Shown piece after piece: positions 45,699 through 55,364 of a stretch of DNA of 64,000 bases. This DNA comes from Chloroflexi bacterium bin20 (GTDB taxonomy: Bacteria > Chloroflexota > Anaerolineae > Aggregatilineales > Phototrophicaceae). Made by a program: the position numbers and the translations under genes. The stretch lies in the NCBI GenBank assembly GCA_002238485.1, contig MPMG01000001.1:620001-684000 (forward strand), given 5' to 3'. The notes under the pieces are model-generated. The model ran no database searches, had not been told where the DNA came from, and worked only from the letters and a program-made list of their open reading frames with translations. How positions within the stretch are numbered: position 1 is the stretch's first letter; each line of letters begins with the position of its first letter.

Positions 45699-45747
45699 CT
45701 GCGAGCGTTCTGTTTTTATTGATGCGACAGCAGTTGGCGAGCCCGAC

Positions 45748-45987
45748 CTAGTCGGTCATATTTGAGCGGATGTACTCCACGGCTTGACCAACGGTTTCGA
45801 TGCGCTGGGCATCTTCATCGCTGATTTCGCCGCCGAATTCTTCTTCAAATGCCATGATAAGTTCAACGAGGTCAAGCGAATCGGCTTCCAGGTCTTCGCG
45901 GAAGCTGGCGCCTGATACGACGCGCTCATCTTCGACGCCCAAGAGCTCGACCACGATACCTTGCACGCGCTCTTCAATAGTTGCCAT
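45748..45987 (-). CDS. acpP: Acyl carrier protein
   Basis: The 79-residue acidic protein carries growing fatty acyl chains on phosphopantetheine attached to the Ser of [20 protein letters not shown]. The start ATG 45987 (MATIEERVQ) has GGGAGG 10 bases upstream and gives the normal length. It is not next to fabF or plsX (28.9-31.2 kb), unlike in many bacteria. It stands alone with its own promoter. Confidence 0.96.
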   Translation of the reverse strand: MATIEERVQGIVVELLGVEDERVVSGASFREDLEADSLDLVELIMAFEEEFGGEISDEDAQRIETVGQAVEYIRSNMTD

Positions 45988-46038
45988 GTTTGCTGGTCCT
46001 CCCAAATACCGATCCGGTGTCTCTATCCATAGCCGCCG

Positions 46039-46067
46039 ATTATACTGTGTTTCTTTGCGCCTGCCAG
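46039..46067 (-). promoter_or_regulatory. Promoter of acpP
   Basis: On the minus strand TATAAT (46039-46044) and CTGGCA (46062-46067) are 17 bases apart, placing the start of transcription about 45 bases before the ATG. Confidence 0.5.
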
Positions 46068-46166
46068 ACTGATTGCAAGCGGCTCAATGATTGACAGTCC
46101 GCCGCGCAAACAGTAGCATAACCTAGCTGTGCCTGCGCGACACCCTGACTACAGGAACACCGCCCC

Positions 46167-47231
46167 ATGTCGAAAGTAACGGAATCGCCCAGTACCGAGA
46201 GCCGCAAGGTCGATCATATCCGTATCAATCTGGAGCAGGATGTGCAATTTCCGCGCTTGACGACGGGCTTGGAGAAGCTGTGTTTCTTGCATCAAGCACT
46301 GCCCGAGCTCACCCTGGGGGAGGTCGACACAGCCACGACGATCTTTGGCAAGAGATTGTCCGCGCCCATTTTGATCTCGTCCATGACCGGCGGCACAGAA
46401 TTGGCAAGCGGCATCAACCGCAACCTGGCTATCGCGGCGCAGCAGCATCACATCGCCATGGGCTTGGGATCGCAGCGAGCAGCTATCGAAGACCCGGCGC
46501 TGGAAGCAAGCTATGCCATCCGCGATGTCGCGCCGGATATCCTGCTCTTCGCCAATATCGGCGCGGTGCAGTTGAATTATGGCTATGGACATTCGCATTG
46601 TCAGCGCGCGGTCGACATGGTGGGCGCAGACGCCTTGATTTTGCACTTCAATGTGCTGCAAGAAGCGGTACAAGCCGAAGGCGATATCGACTTCTCTGGG
46701 CTGCTGCGCAAGGTGGGGGTTATCTGCGAAAAGTTGCCTGTTCCCGTCATTGCCAAAGAAGTCGGCTGGGGATTCTCGCGGTCTGCCGCGCGTTCACTGG
46801 CGAATGCGGGCGTGGCGGCGATCGATGTAGCGGGGGCTGGCGGCACCTCGTGGAGCGAAGTCGAATATCACCGTGCGCCAACTGCCTTCCATGCCCGGGT
46901 CGCGCGCAGCTTCGCCGATTGGGGCATCCCCACTGCCGATGCGCTTCGCTATGCCCGTGCAGGCGCGCCAGATTTGCCCATATTCGCCAGTGGTGGTTTG
47001 CGTGATGGCATTGATATCGCCAAGTGCATAGCTTTGGGGGCAGATCTGGCTGGCTTGGCGAGTCCCTTCTTGCGCGCCGCCAGCGAATCGGCCGATGACG
47101 TCGGCGAGCTCATCCGTGAATTAACCGCCCAACTGCAAATCGCCATGTTTTGCAGCGCTTCGCGGGATATCAGCTCGCTGCAACAAGCGGAATTGCTGTC
47201 TGTGGAATCGCCTCCACAAACTCGCGGATGA
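46167..47231 (+). CDS. fni: Type 2 isopentenyl-diphosphate isomerase (FMN-dependent)
   Basis: The 354-residue flavoprotein interconverts IPP and DMAPP. Family signatures are [16 protein letters not shown] at the start, ISSMTGG for phosphate binding, GLGSQRAA, and the catalytic Gln in [30 protein letters not shown] and the [13 protein letters not shown] loop also match. It completes the isoprenoid set from the cluster at 11-14.7 kb although 31 kb distant. The last 62 bases overlap the 3' end of hemW on the opposite strand, which is unusually long. Confidence 0.95.
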   Translation: MSKVTESPSTESRKVDHIRINLEQDVQFPRLTTGLEKLCFLHQALPELTLGEVDTATTIFGKRLSAPILISSMTGGTELASGINRNLAIAAQQHHIAMGLGSQRAAIEDPALEASYAIRDVAPDILLFANIGAVQLNYGYGHSHCQRAVDMVGADALILHFNVLQEAVQAEGDIDFSGLLRKVGVICEKLPVPVIAKEVGWGFSRSAARSLANAGVAAIDVAGAGGTSWSEVEYHRAPTAFHARVARSFADWGIPTADALRYARAGAPDLPIFASGGLRDGIDIAKCIALGADLAGLASPFLRAASESADDVGELIRELTAQLQIAMFCSASRDISSLQQAELLSVESPPQTRG

Positions 47232-48420
47232 CAGTGTTGCTAAGCAGACGCCCCGCGTCGCTCAATCGCAGGCGATCGGTCTCGATGCGCAGCAGTCCCA
47301 GCACAGCCAGTTTGTGACATTGCTGTGGGAACATGTCGGTGATATCCGCGCCAAAACGCGCCTGAAAACGCGATCGACATACACCTTCCCGCGTCAGTCG
47401 CAGGCTCATCATCAAGGTCTCATAGAGGTCGTCCGCAGCGGACACAGCCTTATGCTTGGCGACAGCCGGCGTCAGCGGAAACGGTCGCGTAGCCTGCTGC
47501 TCCTTGTCCAGCGCGGCGATGTATCGTCCGGGCGCGGTAATGGTCGAATAGCGCGTGCCATGGGCAAATCCGTGCGCGCCGGCGCCTATGCCGATGTAGT
47601 CCAGGTTGCGCCAATATTGCAAGTTGTGTCGGCATTCGCGGGCAGGACGGCACCAATTGCTGATCTCATATTGCCCATAGCCGCGCTGTGTCAAATAAGC
47701 CGCAGCGTATTCGTACATGTCGGCGAAGAGATCGTCATCTGGCTGCGGCAGCGCTCCCGCATCGACTTGACTGCGCAGCGATGTCCCGCCCTTGAGTTCC
47801 AGTCCATACATCGAAATGTGCTCGGGCGCATAATCGACTGCTGCGCCGATCGTCTGTTGCCAATCCGCCAGCGATTCATATGGCGAGCCGAAAATGATAT
47901 CCAGATTCAAGTTGTCGAAGCGGGCTGCGCGGGCGCTGCGCACAGCATCGCTCACTGCCTGGACATCATGCTGCCGATCGAAAAGTTGCAAGATGCGCGG
48001 GTTGGCGGATTGCATGCCGATGCTGATTCGGTTGAAACCCAACGCGCGCAATTCGCCCAGGTAGCCAGCGGACAAATCGTCAGGATTGGCTTCCAGCGAG
48101 ATTTCAATGTCGGCAGCCAGCGCGAAGGCATCCTGCAGCTGGCGCATGATTTGCTCGAATTGCGCGGCTGATAGCAGCGACGGTGTGCCGCCACCAAAAA
48201 AGACCGTGTGCACTGGTCTCGTCGGGCAGTTGCTGGCGGCGTAGGCCAGTTCGCTACAAACTGCGCGCACATAAGCGGGAATGAGATGCGCCAGGTCGAT
48301 ATAGGTATTGAAAGCGCAATAGCTGCAGCGCGCATTGCAGAAAGGAATATGGATATAGATGGACAGGGGACTTGGCATGTTTTGGGCGCGCGCAGTCGTT
48401 AAAGCCAATGATTGCGTCAT
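47170..48420 (-). CDS. hemW: HemW, radical-SAM heme chaperone family
   Basis: The radical-SAM motif [15 protein letters not shown] supplies the CxxxCxxC ligands. It is followed by [18 protein letters not shown] and the HemW-type GIGAGAHGF block and C-terminal domain. HemW binds heme and inserts it into respiratory enzymes; it lacks the extra cysteines and N-terminal part of true coproporphyrinogen dehydrogenase HemN. Start choices are ATG 48420 (416 residues) and ATG 48378, which begins seven residues before YIHIPFC and fits the family. No ribosome site decides it. The gene overlaps fni by 62 bases. Confidence 0.92.
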   Translation of the reverse strand: MTQSLALTTARAQNMPSPLSIYIHIPFCNARCSYCAFNTYIDLAHLIPAYVRAVCSELAYAASNCPTRPVHTVFFGGGTPSLLSAAQFEQIMRQLQDAFALAADIEISLEANPDDLSAGYLGELRALGFNRISIGMQSANPRILQLFDRQHDVQAVSDAVRSARAARFDNLNLDIIFGSPYESLADWQQTIGAAVDYAPEHISMYGLELKGGTSLRSQVDAGALPQPDDDLFADMYEYAAAYLTQRGYGQYEISNWCRPARECRHNLQYWRNLDYIGIGAGAHGFAHGTRYSTITAPGRYIAALDKEQQATRPFPLTPAVAKHKAVSAADDLYETLMMSLRLTREGVCRSRFQARFGADITDMFPQQCHKLAVLGLLRIETDRLRLSDAGRLLSNTVIREFVEAIPQTAIPLVAAS

Positions 48421-48447
48421 TGTGATTGCTAAAATATAATTAAGCAA
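48412..48447. promoter_or_regulatory. Divergent promoter region of hemW and the PP2C gene, with dyad symmetry
   Basis: On the plus strand TTGCGT (48412-48417) and TATAAT (48435-48440) are 17 bases apart and fit the PP2C gene. On the minus strand TATATT lies at 48433-48438. Both -10s are inside a 22-base near-palindrome (48426-48447; 18 of 22 positions symmetric) with arms TTGCT and AGCAA. The minus start would fall only a few bases before ATG 48420. Confidence 0.5.
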
Positions 48448-48497
48448 GCTGCTGAACTGCGGCGGCATTTGGACATTTGTCTTTTAGGCAGTGTGGT

Positions 48498-49628
48498 ATG
48501 AGTTTCATTCGGCGGCTGTTTGGTCGGCAGCGCGACAAGGCTGAGGGCGACCCCAGATTGCGCCGCGCGTCCCATGTTACCCCCAGCCGCGACCAGCCAG
48601 TCCGACCGGTTTATGCCGAACCCGAGTCAGACCCTCTGCCTGACGAACAAACGGAAGAAAGCAACCTGGGGCCGGCGCCAGCGCAGACAAAAGGTGCAAA
48701 CGAGCAGCCCGAGCCGGAATCGCAGCCGCAAAGCCCTGAACCCTCGACAGAATCTCATGAGCCGCCTCCCCGGCCCGCGCCACGCCGGATCGTGCCAGAG
48801 CCTACGCTCATCCACCAGCCTAAACCCAAACTAAAACGCCAGCAGCAAGCCTTGACCTATGGCATAGCCAGCCATGTGGGCAGGCTGCGCGCAAACAACG
48901 AAGATGCCTGCTTCGGCATGCAATGGCATTCTATCACGGTGGACGAGCGGCCCGATTTCGGCTTTTTCATCGTCGCCGATGGCATGGGCGGGCACCTGGA
49001 TGGCGAGCGCGCGGCGGGCATCGCTGTGCAAACCCTGGCAGCCGAAATGCTGGAACGGGTGTATACGCCCATGCTGCGCAATTTCAACACCAACAGCAGC
49101 CCCACCATCTTGGATTCGCTGGTTTCGGCAGCCGAGCGCGCCAACCTGGCGGTCGTCCAGCAGGTGCCTGGCGGCGGCACAACCCTATCGGCAGTGGCCA
49201 TCGTCGGCAACCTGGCGTATTTGGCGCATGTGGGCGACAGCCGCGCCTACCTGGTGCACGGCGAGATCATCGAGCAGCTGACAACCGACCACACGCTGGT
49301 GCAGCGCTTGGTCCAAATGAAAGAACTGACGCCCGAACAAGCCGCGCATTATCCGCAAAAGAATGTGCTCTATCGTGCGATCGGGCAAAACGAAGAACTC
49401 AAGATCGAGCGCATGATTCGTACATTGCCGTCTGGCGCGCGAATCGTCATCTGCACAGATGGGTTGTGGGATTTGGTGGATGATGACACCATCTGCAAAA
49501 TCGCTGGATCCTTCAAAATACCACAAGCGGCCTGCGACAAGCTTGTCCAGTTGGCGAATGAGCGCGGTGGCGCCGACAATATCTCGGTCATCGTGTTGAA
49601 GCTGCCCGACGACCCGAGCCAAGACTGA
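48498..49628 (+). CDS. PP2C-family Ser/Thr protein phosphatase with Pro-rich N-terminus
   Basis: The 376-residue product has about 110 residues of Pro/Glu/Gln-rich low-complexity sequence, then a complete PP2C domain at about 120-372: [69 protein letters not shown] and [12 protein letters not shown]. The metal-binding Asp residues are all present, so it should be active, removing phosphate from Ser/Thr. The response-regulator gene follows 22 bases later, suggesting a shared signalling role. No partner kinase is in the window. Start ATG 48498; TTG 48477 is possible. Confidence 0.92.
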   Translation: MSFIRRLFGRQRDKAEGDPRLRRASHVTPSRDQPVRPVYAEPESDPLPDEQTEESNLGPAPAQTKGANEQPEPESQPQSPEPSTESHEPPPRPAPRRIVPEPTLIHQPKPKLKRQQQALTYGIASHVGRLRANNEDACFGMQWHSITVDERPDFGFFIVADGMGGHLDGERAAGIAVQTLAAEMLERVYTPMLRNFNTNSSPTILDSLVSAAERANLAVVQQVPGGGTTLSAVAIVGNLAYLAHVGDSRAYLVHGEIIEQLTTDHTLVQRLVQMKELTPEQAAHYPQKNVLYRAIGQNEELKIERMIRTLPSGARIVICTDGLWDLVDDDTICKIAGSFKIPQAACDKLVQLANERGGADNISVIVLKLPDDPSQD

Positions 49629-49650
49629 ACCAGCAACAGGAGGTCGCGCC

Positions 49651-50376
49651 ATGCTGAAGAGCGGACAACTTGATGTGCAGCGCAAAGGCAAACGCATTTT
49701 GGTTGTTGACGACGAACCGAGAATGATCGGCTTTATCCGCATGAATCTGGAACTAGAAAGCCATCAGGTCTTCGAGGCGCGCAACGGCCTGGAGGCGCTG
49801 GATCTTATCCGCACGCAGTTGCCCGACCTGGTGCTGCTGGATGTGATGATGCCCGAGCTGGACGGATTCGAGACCCTGCGCATGCTGCGCGAATTCAGTG
49901 ATATCCCCGTCATCATGCTGACAGCCAAGGGCGAAGAAAGCGACAAGGTAACTGGACTGGAGCTGGGCGCAGACGACTACATTACCAAGCCATTTGGCAC
50001 GCGCGAGCTGACCAGCCGCATCAAAGCCATCTTCCGCCGCCTGGAGAAGCCAAGCACTGAACAGGCAGTCCTGCGCATCGACGACCGACTAAGCGTAGAC
50101 TTCAATCGCCGCGAGGTCATCGTGGCTGGCGAACATGTCAAGCTGCGCCCGACCGAATATCGCCTGCTCTATCACCTAATCCGCAACGCCGGCTGGACTG
50201 TGCCGCACGACCAGATTCTGCAAAAAGTCTGGGGCTATGAATACCGCGATGAAGCGCATTATGTTCGTCTGTATGTCAATTACCTGCGCGAGAAGATCGA
50301 AGCCGACCCTTCCAACCCGCAATACATCATCACCGAGCGCGGCGTTGGCTACCGCTTCGTTGATTTTCGCCAATAG
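49651..50376 (+). CDS. OmpR-family response regulator
   Basis: The 241-residue protein has a receiver domain with Asp20-Asp21, phospho-acceptor Asp64 in [11 protein letters not shown], Thr91 and Lys113 in ITKPFG. A winged-helix DNA-binding domain at about 145-238 includes [17 protein letters not shown] and the [14 protein letters not shown] recognition segment. All phosphorylation residues are intact. No histidine kinase lies within the window, so its kinase is elsewhere. AGGAGG is 7-8 bases before the ATG. It follows the PP2C gene in the same direction. Confidence 0.95.
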   Translation: MLKSGQLDVQRKGKRILVVDDEPRMIGFIRMNLELESHQVFEARNGLEALDLIRTQLPDLVLLDVMMPELDGFETLRMLREFSDIPVIMLTAKGEESDKVTGLELGADDYITKPFGTRELTSRIKAIFRRLEKPSTEQAVLRIDDRLSVDFNRREVIVAGEHVKLRPTEYRLLYHLIRNAGWTVPHDQILQKVWGYEYRDEAHYVRLYVNYLREKIEADPSNPQYIITERGVGYRFVDFRQ

Positions 50377-50388
50377 CCAGCGGCGCAT

Positions 50389-50730
50389 TTAGTCCAGCAT
50401 AAATCCAAAATCCAGGAACAGGCAGGTTCGTCCCTTGTCGGCGCGTGAAACTTGCTTGCAGGGCAGTTCGCCATGCGCCCGAAAGACGAATATGGAGCGA
50501 TTGCGCCGCTTTAACTTCTTCTTCAATGTGCTCCACTGCGACTTGCTGGGCGCAGTCTTTCCATCTTGCAATTGAAAGTACCTTTGGTCGAATATCGCGC
50601 GGTAGTGATGGTCTTCAAATTCGATCAGCCGCAGCAATGCCGCGCCGCGCGGACTGGACAGCGCATTGTTGGCGATGCCAGCGGCATAGCTGTGCTTGAC
50701 CTTGCGGAAGACTGGCAGGTCTGTTGTCAT
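50389..50730 (-). CDS. Small basic protein of unknown function
   Basis: The 113-residue frame encodes a Lys/Arg-rich protein with a strongly basic centre (STLKKKLKRRNRSIFVF) and no signal or membrane segment. It fills the space between the response regulator, 12 bases away on the opposite strand, and the flavin reductase. No family is recognised and no good ribosome site precedes the ATG, so it is a modest-confidence gene. Confidence 0.5.
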   Translation of the reverse strand: MTTDLPVFRKVKHSYAAGIANNALSSPRGAALLRLIEFEDHHYRAIFDQRYFQLQDGKTAPSKSQWSTLKKKLKRRNRSIFVFRAHGELPCKQVSRADKGRTCLFLDFGFMLD

Positions 50731-50890
50731 TGGCGCGCTTTCTTGACAATTGTCTGTGCCAGTGATTTAACCACAGCTAGCGCGAGGGGCATAGTGGGCA
50801 TGGTGGGGGCTGTCGGACCGTCTGTCTTTGCATGACCGCTGGCATTCTGACGGCTGGGCTGTACAATGCACATTGAAACAAGGAGGCGCC

Positions 50891-51394
50891 ATGAGCCAGG
50901 TTGATGGTCAACATTTCAAAAATATCCTCGCTTGCTGGACGGCGGGCATCACGGTAGTCAGTGCGGCCTCGCGCAAGGACTGGCAGGCGATTACGGTCAA
51001 TTCTTTCGCCAGCGTGAGCATGCAGCCGCCGCTAGTTGTGCTGAATATCGCCAATCGACTGGATATCGCCAAAATCATCCTGCGCGAAAAGCATTTTGCT
51101 ATCAGCATCTTGTCCGACCAGCAACTGGAGATGGGCAAGCGCTTCGCCGGCTATTTCGATCACCTGCGCGAGGATCGCTTTGACGGTTTGGACTGCGAAA
51201 CCAGCGCGCTGGGCGATCCCATCATCGGCGATTCGATGGCATGGCTCTCGTGCACGTTGGAGCAGCATATCGATGTTGGCGAGAACGCTATGATTCTGGG
51301 CAAGGTGGTAGAAGGCGGCTGGACAGACGACAAGCTGCCGCTGCTTTATCACAACCGTCAATGGGGCGTTTTCCAGCCGCAAGAAGACAAATAG
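50891..51394 (+). CDS. Flavin reductase-like FMN-binding protein
   Basis: The 167-residue protein has the flavin-reductase split-barrel pattern: WTAGITVVSAASRKDWQAIT, SFASVSMQPPLVVLNIA and FAISILSDQQLEMGKRFAG. These enzymes reduce FMN or FAD with NAD(P)H, often for a partner oxygenase. No oxygenase gene is adjacent, the nearest being the PhyH gene 25 kb away. The perfect AGGAGG 4 bases before the ATG fixes the start. Confidence 0.88.
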   Translation: MSQVDGQHFKNILACWTAGITVVSAASRKDWQAITVNSFASVSMQPPLVVLNIANRLDIAKIILREKHFAISILSDQQLEMGKRFAGYFDHLREDRFDGLDCETSALGDPIIGDSMAWLSCTLEQHIDVGENAMILGKVVEGGWTDDKLPLLYHNRQWGVFQPQEDK

Positions 51395-51396
51395 CA

Positions 51397-52134
51397 TTAC
51401 ACCAGCTCAGCTGCGGCGATGGCAGCGCCAATGATGCCGGCTCGGTTGCGCAGCTGGGCGGGCACGATCTGCGTAGTGCATTTGATATGCGGGAAGAAGT
51501 TCGTATAGCGCTTGCTGACGCCGCCGCCAATAATATACAAGTCGGGCGTGATCAGCGCTTCCAGGTATTGCAGGTACTCCGAGAGACGTTTGCCCCACTG
51601 CTTCCAGGAGTAGCCTTTTTCTTCGCGAGCGCGGTCTGATGCGCGCGCTTCGGCGTCTTTGCCACGGATGATCAGGTGACCAAACTCCGTGTTGGGCGCC
51701 AGCTTGCCATCCATGAACAGGGAACTGCCTATCCCGGTGCCCAAGGTCAGGATGACGACCAAGCCAGCCACGCCTTTGCCAGCCCCAAAAGTCATTTCTG
51801 CGATGCCAGCCGCGTCGGCATCATTGAGCAAGAGCACGGGATTGCTACTGTGTTTCTGTAGCAGCGCAGCCGCGTCTGTGCCGATCCAGCTATTGTCTAC
51901 ATTGGCGGCGGTCAGCGTGACGCCGCGCTTGACCACTGCGGGAAAGGTACAGCCAATAGGCGCATCCCAGTCAAAATGGGTCGATATCTTGGCGACGACT
52001 TTTGCGACTGATTGTGGATTGGAGGGCTGTGGGGTGGGAATCCGCAGGCGATCGCCGACGAAGTCGCCCTTGTCTATATCGACTATCGCGCCTTTGATGC
52101 CCGAGCCGCCGATATCAATACCCAGGATCTCCAT
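51397..52134 (-). CDS. ppgK: ROK-family kinase, polyphosphate glucokinase type
   Basis: The 245-residue product has the ROK ATP/phosphate motif ILGIDIGGSGIKGAIVD, LLNDADAAGIAEMTFGAGKG and LTLGTGIGSSLFMDGKL, with EFGH before the C-terminal lobe. This arrangement and length match strictly or mainly polyphosphate-dependent glucokinases known from actinobacteria and Chloroflexota. It phosphorylates glucose to glucose 6-phosphate. ATP use cannot be excluded from sequence. AAAGG is upstream of ATG 52134. Its stop is two bases from the convergent flavin reductase. Confidence 0.9.
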   Translation of the reverse strand: MEILGIDIGGSGIKGAIVDIDKGDFVGDRLRIPTPQPSNPQSVAKVVAKISTHFDWDAPIGCTFPAVVKRGVTLTAANVDNSWIGTDAAALLQKHSSNPVLLLNDADAAGIAEMTFGAGKGVAGLVVILTLGTGIGSSLFMDGKLAPNTEFGHLIIRGKDAEARASDRAREEKGYSWKQWGKRLSEYLQYLEALITPDLYIIGGGVSKRYTNFFPHIKCTTQIVPAQLRNRAGIIGAAIAAAELV

Positions 52135-52220
52135 TGTGCGCGCCTTTCGTCCGCGGTCTGCCGGGGCAAGTTTACCACAGGCGATTGCAGGCGCAGGTGG
52201 TTGATTCAATTCAAAATGAC

Positions 52221-52226
52221 TATACT
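52221..52226 (+). promoter_or_regulatory. Possible -10 of the L,D-transpeptidase gene
   Basis: TATACT lies 31 bases before the ATG at 52258. The only TTGATT upstream (52201-52206) is 14 bases away, too close for a normal -35. Confidence 0.35.
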
Positions 52227-52257
52227 AACAACAGAATGGTTGACACGAGGTGGGGAT

Positions 52258-53289
52258 ATGCGCTCGATATTCAGAGTTGTTTTTGTGGCGCTGCTGTTGG
52301 TGCTGAGCCAGACTGCCGCGGCGCAGACGACTTGCCTGCCCAACGGTTGTGGACTGCCCGGCAGCACGATCGAAGCGCACCGCCATCCCAATGTGCGCTC
52401 GCTGCCCGTTGACGATGAGTTGCTGGCCGACCGCGATTATCGGCAGGTCAACGGTCCTCTCGCCATTTACAGCGCGCCCGATAACCCCGAACCGGACAGC
52501 TTTGGCGAGGGCTATACTTTCGTCACTGTGCTGGAAGATCACGGCGAATGGGCGCAGGTCGGCGATAGTCAATGGGTGCGCACAGACAACCTGGGCGAAA
52601 GCTTCACGCCTTCTCGATTTGCTGGCGCTTTGCTGCCGCTGGATGGCAACCTGCCCTTCACCGTCGCCTGGACATTGACGCATCTGCGCGGCTCGAAGAC
52701 GCCTGGGGGTCCCGAAGCCGCAGACAATCGATTCCTCTATCGCTACAACCGAGTCTATATCTATGCCACCGTGCATGTTGATGGTCATAACTGGTATCAG
52801 ATCGGGCATGACCAATGGGTGCACCAGTTCAAAGTGGCGAAGATCTTGCCAGTGGCGCGCCCGGCAGAAGTCGACACACACAAGTGGATCAGCGTCGACC
52901 TCTATGAACAGGTGGCGATCGCCTACGAAGGCGAAAAGCCTGTGTTTGCCACGCTGGTGTCTTCGGGCATGGCCGACTGGCCGACCAACGAAGGCATCTT
53001 TCATGTCTATGTGCGCTTCACACGTACGCTGATGAGCGGCGCGTACAACAAGCCAGATTTTTATTACTTGCAAGAAGTGCCCTGGACGATGTATTACGAT
53101 GACCAGATCGCCCTGCATGGCGCTTATTGGCACGATGGCTTTGGCTATCGACGCAGCCACGGCTGTGTCAACCTGGCCATCACCGATGCGCATTGGCTCT
53201 TCCAGTGGTCGGAAAGCGAATATGACTATCGGGCAGCCGACTACACTGGTCCCGCCGTGTATGTCTATTCCAGCGGCGATTATGACTGA
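52258..53289 (+). CDS. L,D-transpeptidase (YkuD domain), secreted
   Basis: The 343-residue product has a signal peptide (VVFVALLLVLSQTAAAQ). Two SH3-like segments follow (GPLAIYSAPDNPEPD...WAQVGDSQWV and VYIYATVHVDGHNWYQIG). The catalytic YkuD domain at about 205-335 has His287, His292 and SHGCVN with the nucleophile Cys303. Such enzymes form 3-3 peptidoglycan cross-links or attach proteins to the wall. GAGGTGGGG lies upstream of the ATG. The frame is open upstream, but only this start gives a signal peptide. Confidence 0.92.
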   Translation: MRSIFRVVFVALLLVLSQTAAAQTTCLPNGCGLPGSTIEAHRHPNVRSLPVDDELLADRDYRQVNGPLAIYSAPDNPEPDSFGEGYTFVTVLEDHGEWAQVGDSQWVRTDNLGESFTPSRFAGALLPLDGNLPFTVAWTLTHLRGSKTPGGPEAADNRFLYRYNRVYIYATVHVDGHNWYQIGHDQWVHQFKVAKILPVARPAEVDTHKWISVDLYEQVAIAYEGEKPVFATLVSSGMADWPTNEGIFHVYVRFTRTLMSGAYNKPDFYYLQEVPWTMYYDDQIALHGAYWHDGFGYRRSHGCVNLAITDAHWLFQWSESEYDYRAADYTGPAVYVYSSGDYD

Positions 53290-53295
53290 GGCTCG

Positions 53296-54378
53296 CTAGA
53301 CAGCAAGCGCTTCATCCGCCAAACGAAACGGCTCAATATAGCCCTGCGCTGCCAGCAGCTCGGCATTGAGAATGCTGCAGCCGGCCGCCCCACGGATGGT
53401 ATTGTGCGAAAGCGAGGCGAACTTGTAACCCAATATGGGGCATTCGCGCAGCCGGCCGATGCTGGTGGTCATGCCTGCGCCGGCATCGCGATCGCGGCGG
53501 GGTTGCGGGCGGTCGATCTGCGTTAGATATTGCAGCGGGAAGCGTGGCGCGCTGGGCAGCTCTGGCACTGGCGGCAGGGCTTGGCAGGTTTCCCAATCGT
53601 CGATGATATCGGCAATTGTCGGCTGCTGCTCCAGCTCGACCGAGATATTGACCAGGTGCGCGTCGACCACGGGCACGCGCGTGCAAGTGGCGCTCACAAC
53701 CATATCCAGCTCGGCGATGCCAGCGCCCGTGAATACGCCCAGCATCTTGCGCGACTCGGTTTCCATCTTTTGCTCGTCGCTGGGCACCCAGGGGATGACA
53801 TTGTCGATGATGTCCATGGACGAGACGCCGGGGTAGCCCGCGCCGCTGATCGCTTGCTCGCTGACCAGGTGCAGGCGGCGAATGCCATATTTTACAAGCG
53901 GCTTCAAGGCCATGACGACGGGCATCACCGTGCAATTGGAATTGGCAATCAATGCGCCAGTTGTCCAGCCGCGCTGCCGACGCTGCAAGCCGATCAGGCC
54001 TGTGTGCTCGGCGTTGACCTCGGGCAACAGCAGCGGCACATCGGGCAGCATGCGATTGGCAGAGGCGTTGCTGCAAACGACATGCCCCTCCGCCGCCAGT
54101 TCCAGTTCGCGAATGATGGCGGCTTCTTTGGGCAAAGCCGAAAAAACCAGTGGCGATTGCAGCCGGTCGTGCAAGGATTTGACCACCAGCGAGGCGACAT
54201 CAGCCGGGGGATTGCCATTCAGCACCCAGTGCGCCGCGTCAGCATAGCGTCGGCCGGCGCTGCGAACAGAACCTACGACTTCGCGCACCTGGAACCAGGG
54301 ATGGTCTTCCAGCAGCTGGATAAAGCGCTGCCCCACGGCGCCGGTCGCGCCCAATATCGCTACATCGAGTCTTTGCAT
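53296..54378 (-). CDS. asd: Aspartate-semialdehyde dehydrogenase
   Basis: The 360-residue enzyme reduces aspartyl phosphate to aspartate semialdehyde for lysine, threonine, methionine and diaminopimelate synthesis. NADP motif VAILGATGAVGQRF, catalytic Cys149 in ANSNCTVMPV and the SGAGYPG loop are present. The CTRVPVVDAH motif carries the His base. It is of the archaeal-type ASADH group rather than the E. coli type by its length and SNCT region. It follows pheA by 15 bases in the same direction. Confidence 0.94.
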   Translation of the reverse strand: MQRLDVAILGATGAVGQRFIQLLEDHPWFQVREVVGSVRSAGRRYADAAHWVLNGNPPADVASLVVKSLHDRLQSPLVFSALPKEAAIIRELELAAEGHVVCSNASANRMLPDVPLLLPEVNAEHTGLIGLQRRQRGWTTGALIANSNCTVMPVVMALKPLVKYGIRRLHLVSEQAISGAGYPGVSSMDIIDNVIPWVPSDEQKMETESRKMLGVFTGAGIAELDMVVSATCTRVPVVDAHLVNISVELEQQPTIADIIDDWETCQALPPVPELPSAPRFPLQYLTQIDRPQPRRDRDAGAGMTTSIGRLRECPILGYKFASLSHNTIRGAAGCSILNAELLAAQGYIEPFRLADEALAV

Positions 54379-54393
54379 CTTCTGGCACCTGCC

Positions 54394-55233
54394 TTACATG
54401 CCGACCGTGCCCGAGCGCACAGCCGGATACGATCCCAACATCTTCACAAACGAGGTCAACTGCAGCAGCTGCATCAGAAGTTCTTGGCAGCGCTGTTCTT
54501 GCCAATGTGCTTCAAAGTCCAGGTAAAACAGTGGCTCCCAGGGGCGGTTGCGGCGTGGTCTGGATTCGAGCTTGGTCAGATTCAGGTCGCGCTTGGCGAA
54601 TTCGCCCAGGCATTCATAGAGAGCGGCTGGACGATTGCGCGTGGCGAATACGATAGAAGTCTTGTTGTATTCGCCGGGCGGCGGGTCGCCATGCCCCATC
54701 AGCAGGAAGCGCGTATAATTGAAGGGTTCGTCTTCTATTTCCTGGGCCAGCACATCCAGTTCGTACATTTTACCCGCCAGCAGCGATGCGATAACAGCGA
54801 TGCCCGGCTCTGGCGACTTCGCCAGGTCTTGTGCCGCGCCAGCCGTGTCGTACCAGCCAAAGGGCTCGAAACCATTGCGCTCTAAAAAACGTTTGCATTG
54901 CATCAGCGCCTGCGGATGGCTGCGCACCTGCTGGATATCTTGCATGGTCACGCCCGGGCTGGCCAGCAGGTTGTGATGCACATGCAAGATCACCTCCGCC
55001 TGGATGCGCACATCGTGGTCGAGCAGCATCTCGTATGCGCCAGCCACAGAACCTGCCAGCGCATTTTCCACCGGCAGCAGGCTGTATTCGACCGCGTTCG
55101 TTTGCAGCGCGTCAAAGAGGCGATTGAGATCTTGGCAGGGGATGGGCTGCACAGCATCGCCAAAGTGCTGGCGAACAGCGATTTCGGAGTTTGCGCCAGG
55201 AATGCCCTGATAAGCAACTTTCGGCATGCTCAT
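54394..55233 (-). CDS. pheA: Prephenate dehydratase
   Basis: The 279-residue protein converts prephenate to phenylpyruvate for phenylalanine. The catalytic domain shows VAYQGIPGANSEIAVRQHF, LPVENALAGSVAGAYEML and the NYTRFLLMG active-site segment with Thr-Arg-Phe. A C-terminal ACT domain with KLESRPRRNRPWEPLFYLD binds phenylalanine for feedback control; the ESRP motif is intact. No chorismate mutase domain is fused, so that enzyme is separate. GAGG is 4-5 bases before the ATG. Confidence 0.95.
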   Translation of the reverse strand: MSMPKVAYQGIPGANSEIAVRQHFGDAVQPIPCQDLNRLFDALQTNAVEYSLLPVENALAGSVAGAYEMLLDHDVRIQAEVILHVHHNLLASPGVTMQDIQQVRSHPQALMQCKRFLERNGFEPFGWYDTAGAAQDLAKSPEPGIAVIASLLAGKMYELDVLAQEIEDEPFNYTRFLLMGHGDPPPGEYNKTSIVFATRNRPAALYECLGEFAKRDLNLTKLESRPRRNRPWEPLFYLDFEAHWQEQRCQELLMQLLQLTSFVKMLGSYPAVRSGTVGM

Positions 55234-55325
55234 CTTGCCTCATTCTTTGTACCAGCACAGCATCATAACCGAAAGGCAGCGCACATAAAAGTGTCCAGCT
55301 TGCAACACATTCGTTGGCGCGCGCG

Positions 55326-55331
55326 TATACT
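55326..55331 (+). promoter_or_regulatory. Possible -10 of the Hsp20 gene
   Basis: TATACT lies 34 bases before ATG 55365. A TTGCAA at 55300-55305 is 20 bases upstream of it, longer than normal. No CIRCE or other heat-shock operator was seen. Confidence 0.35.
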
Positions 55332-55364
55332 AGGGTGAAGGAGCCAGACTACGAAGGAGCGATC

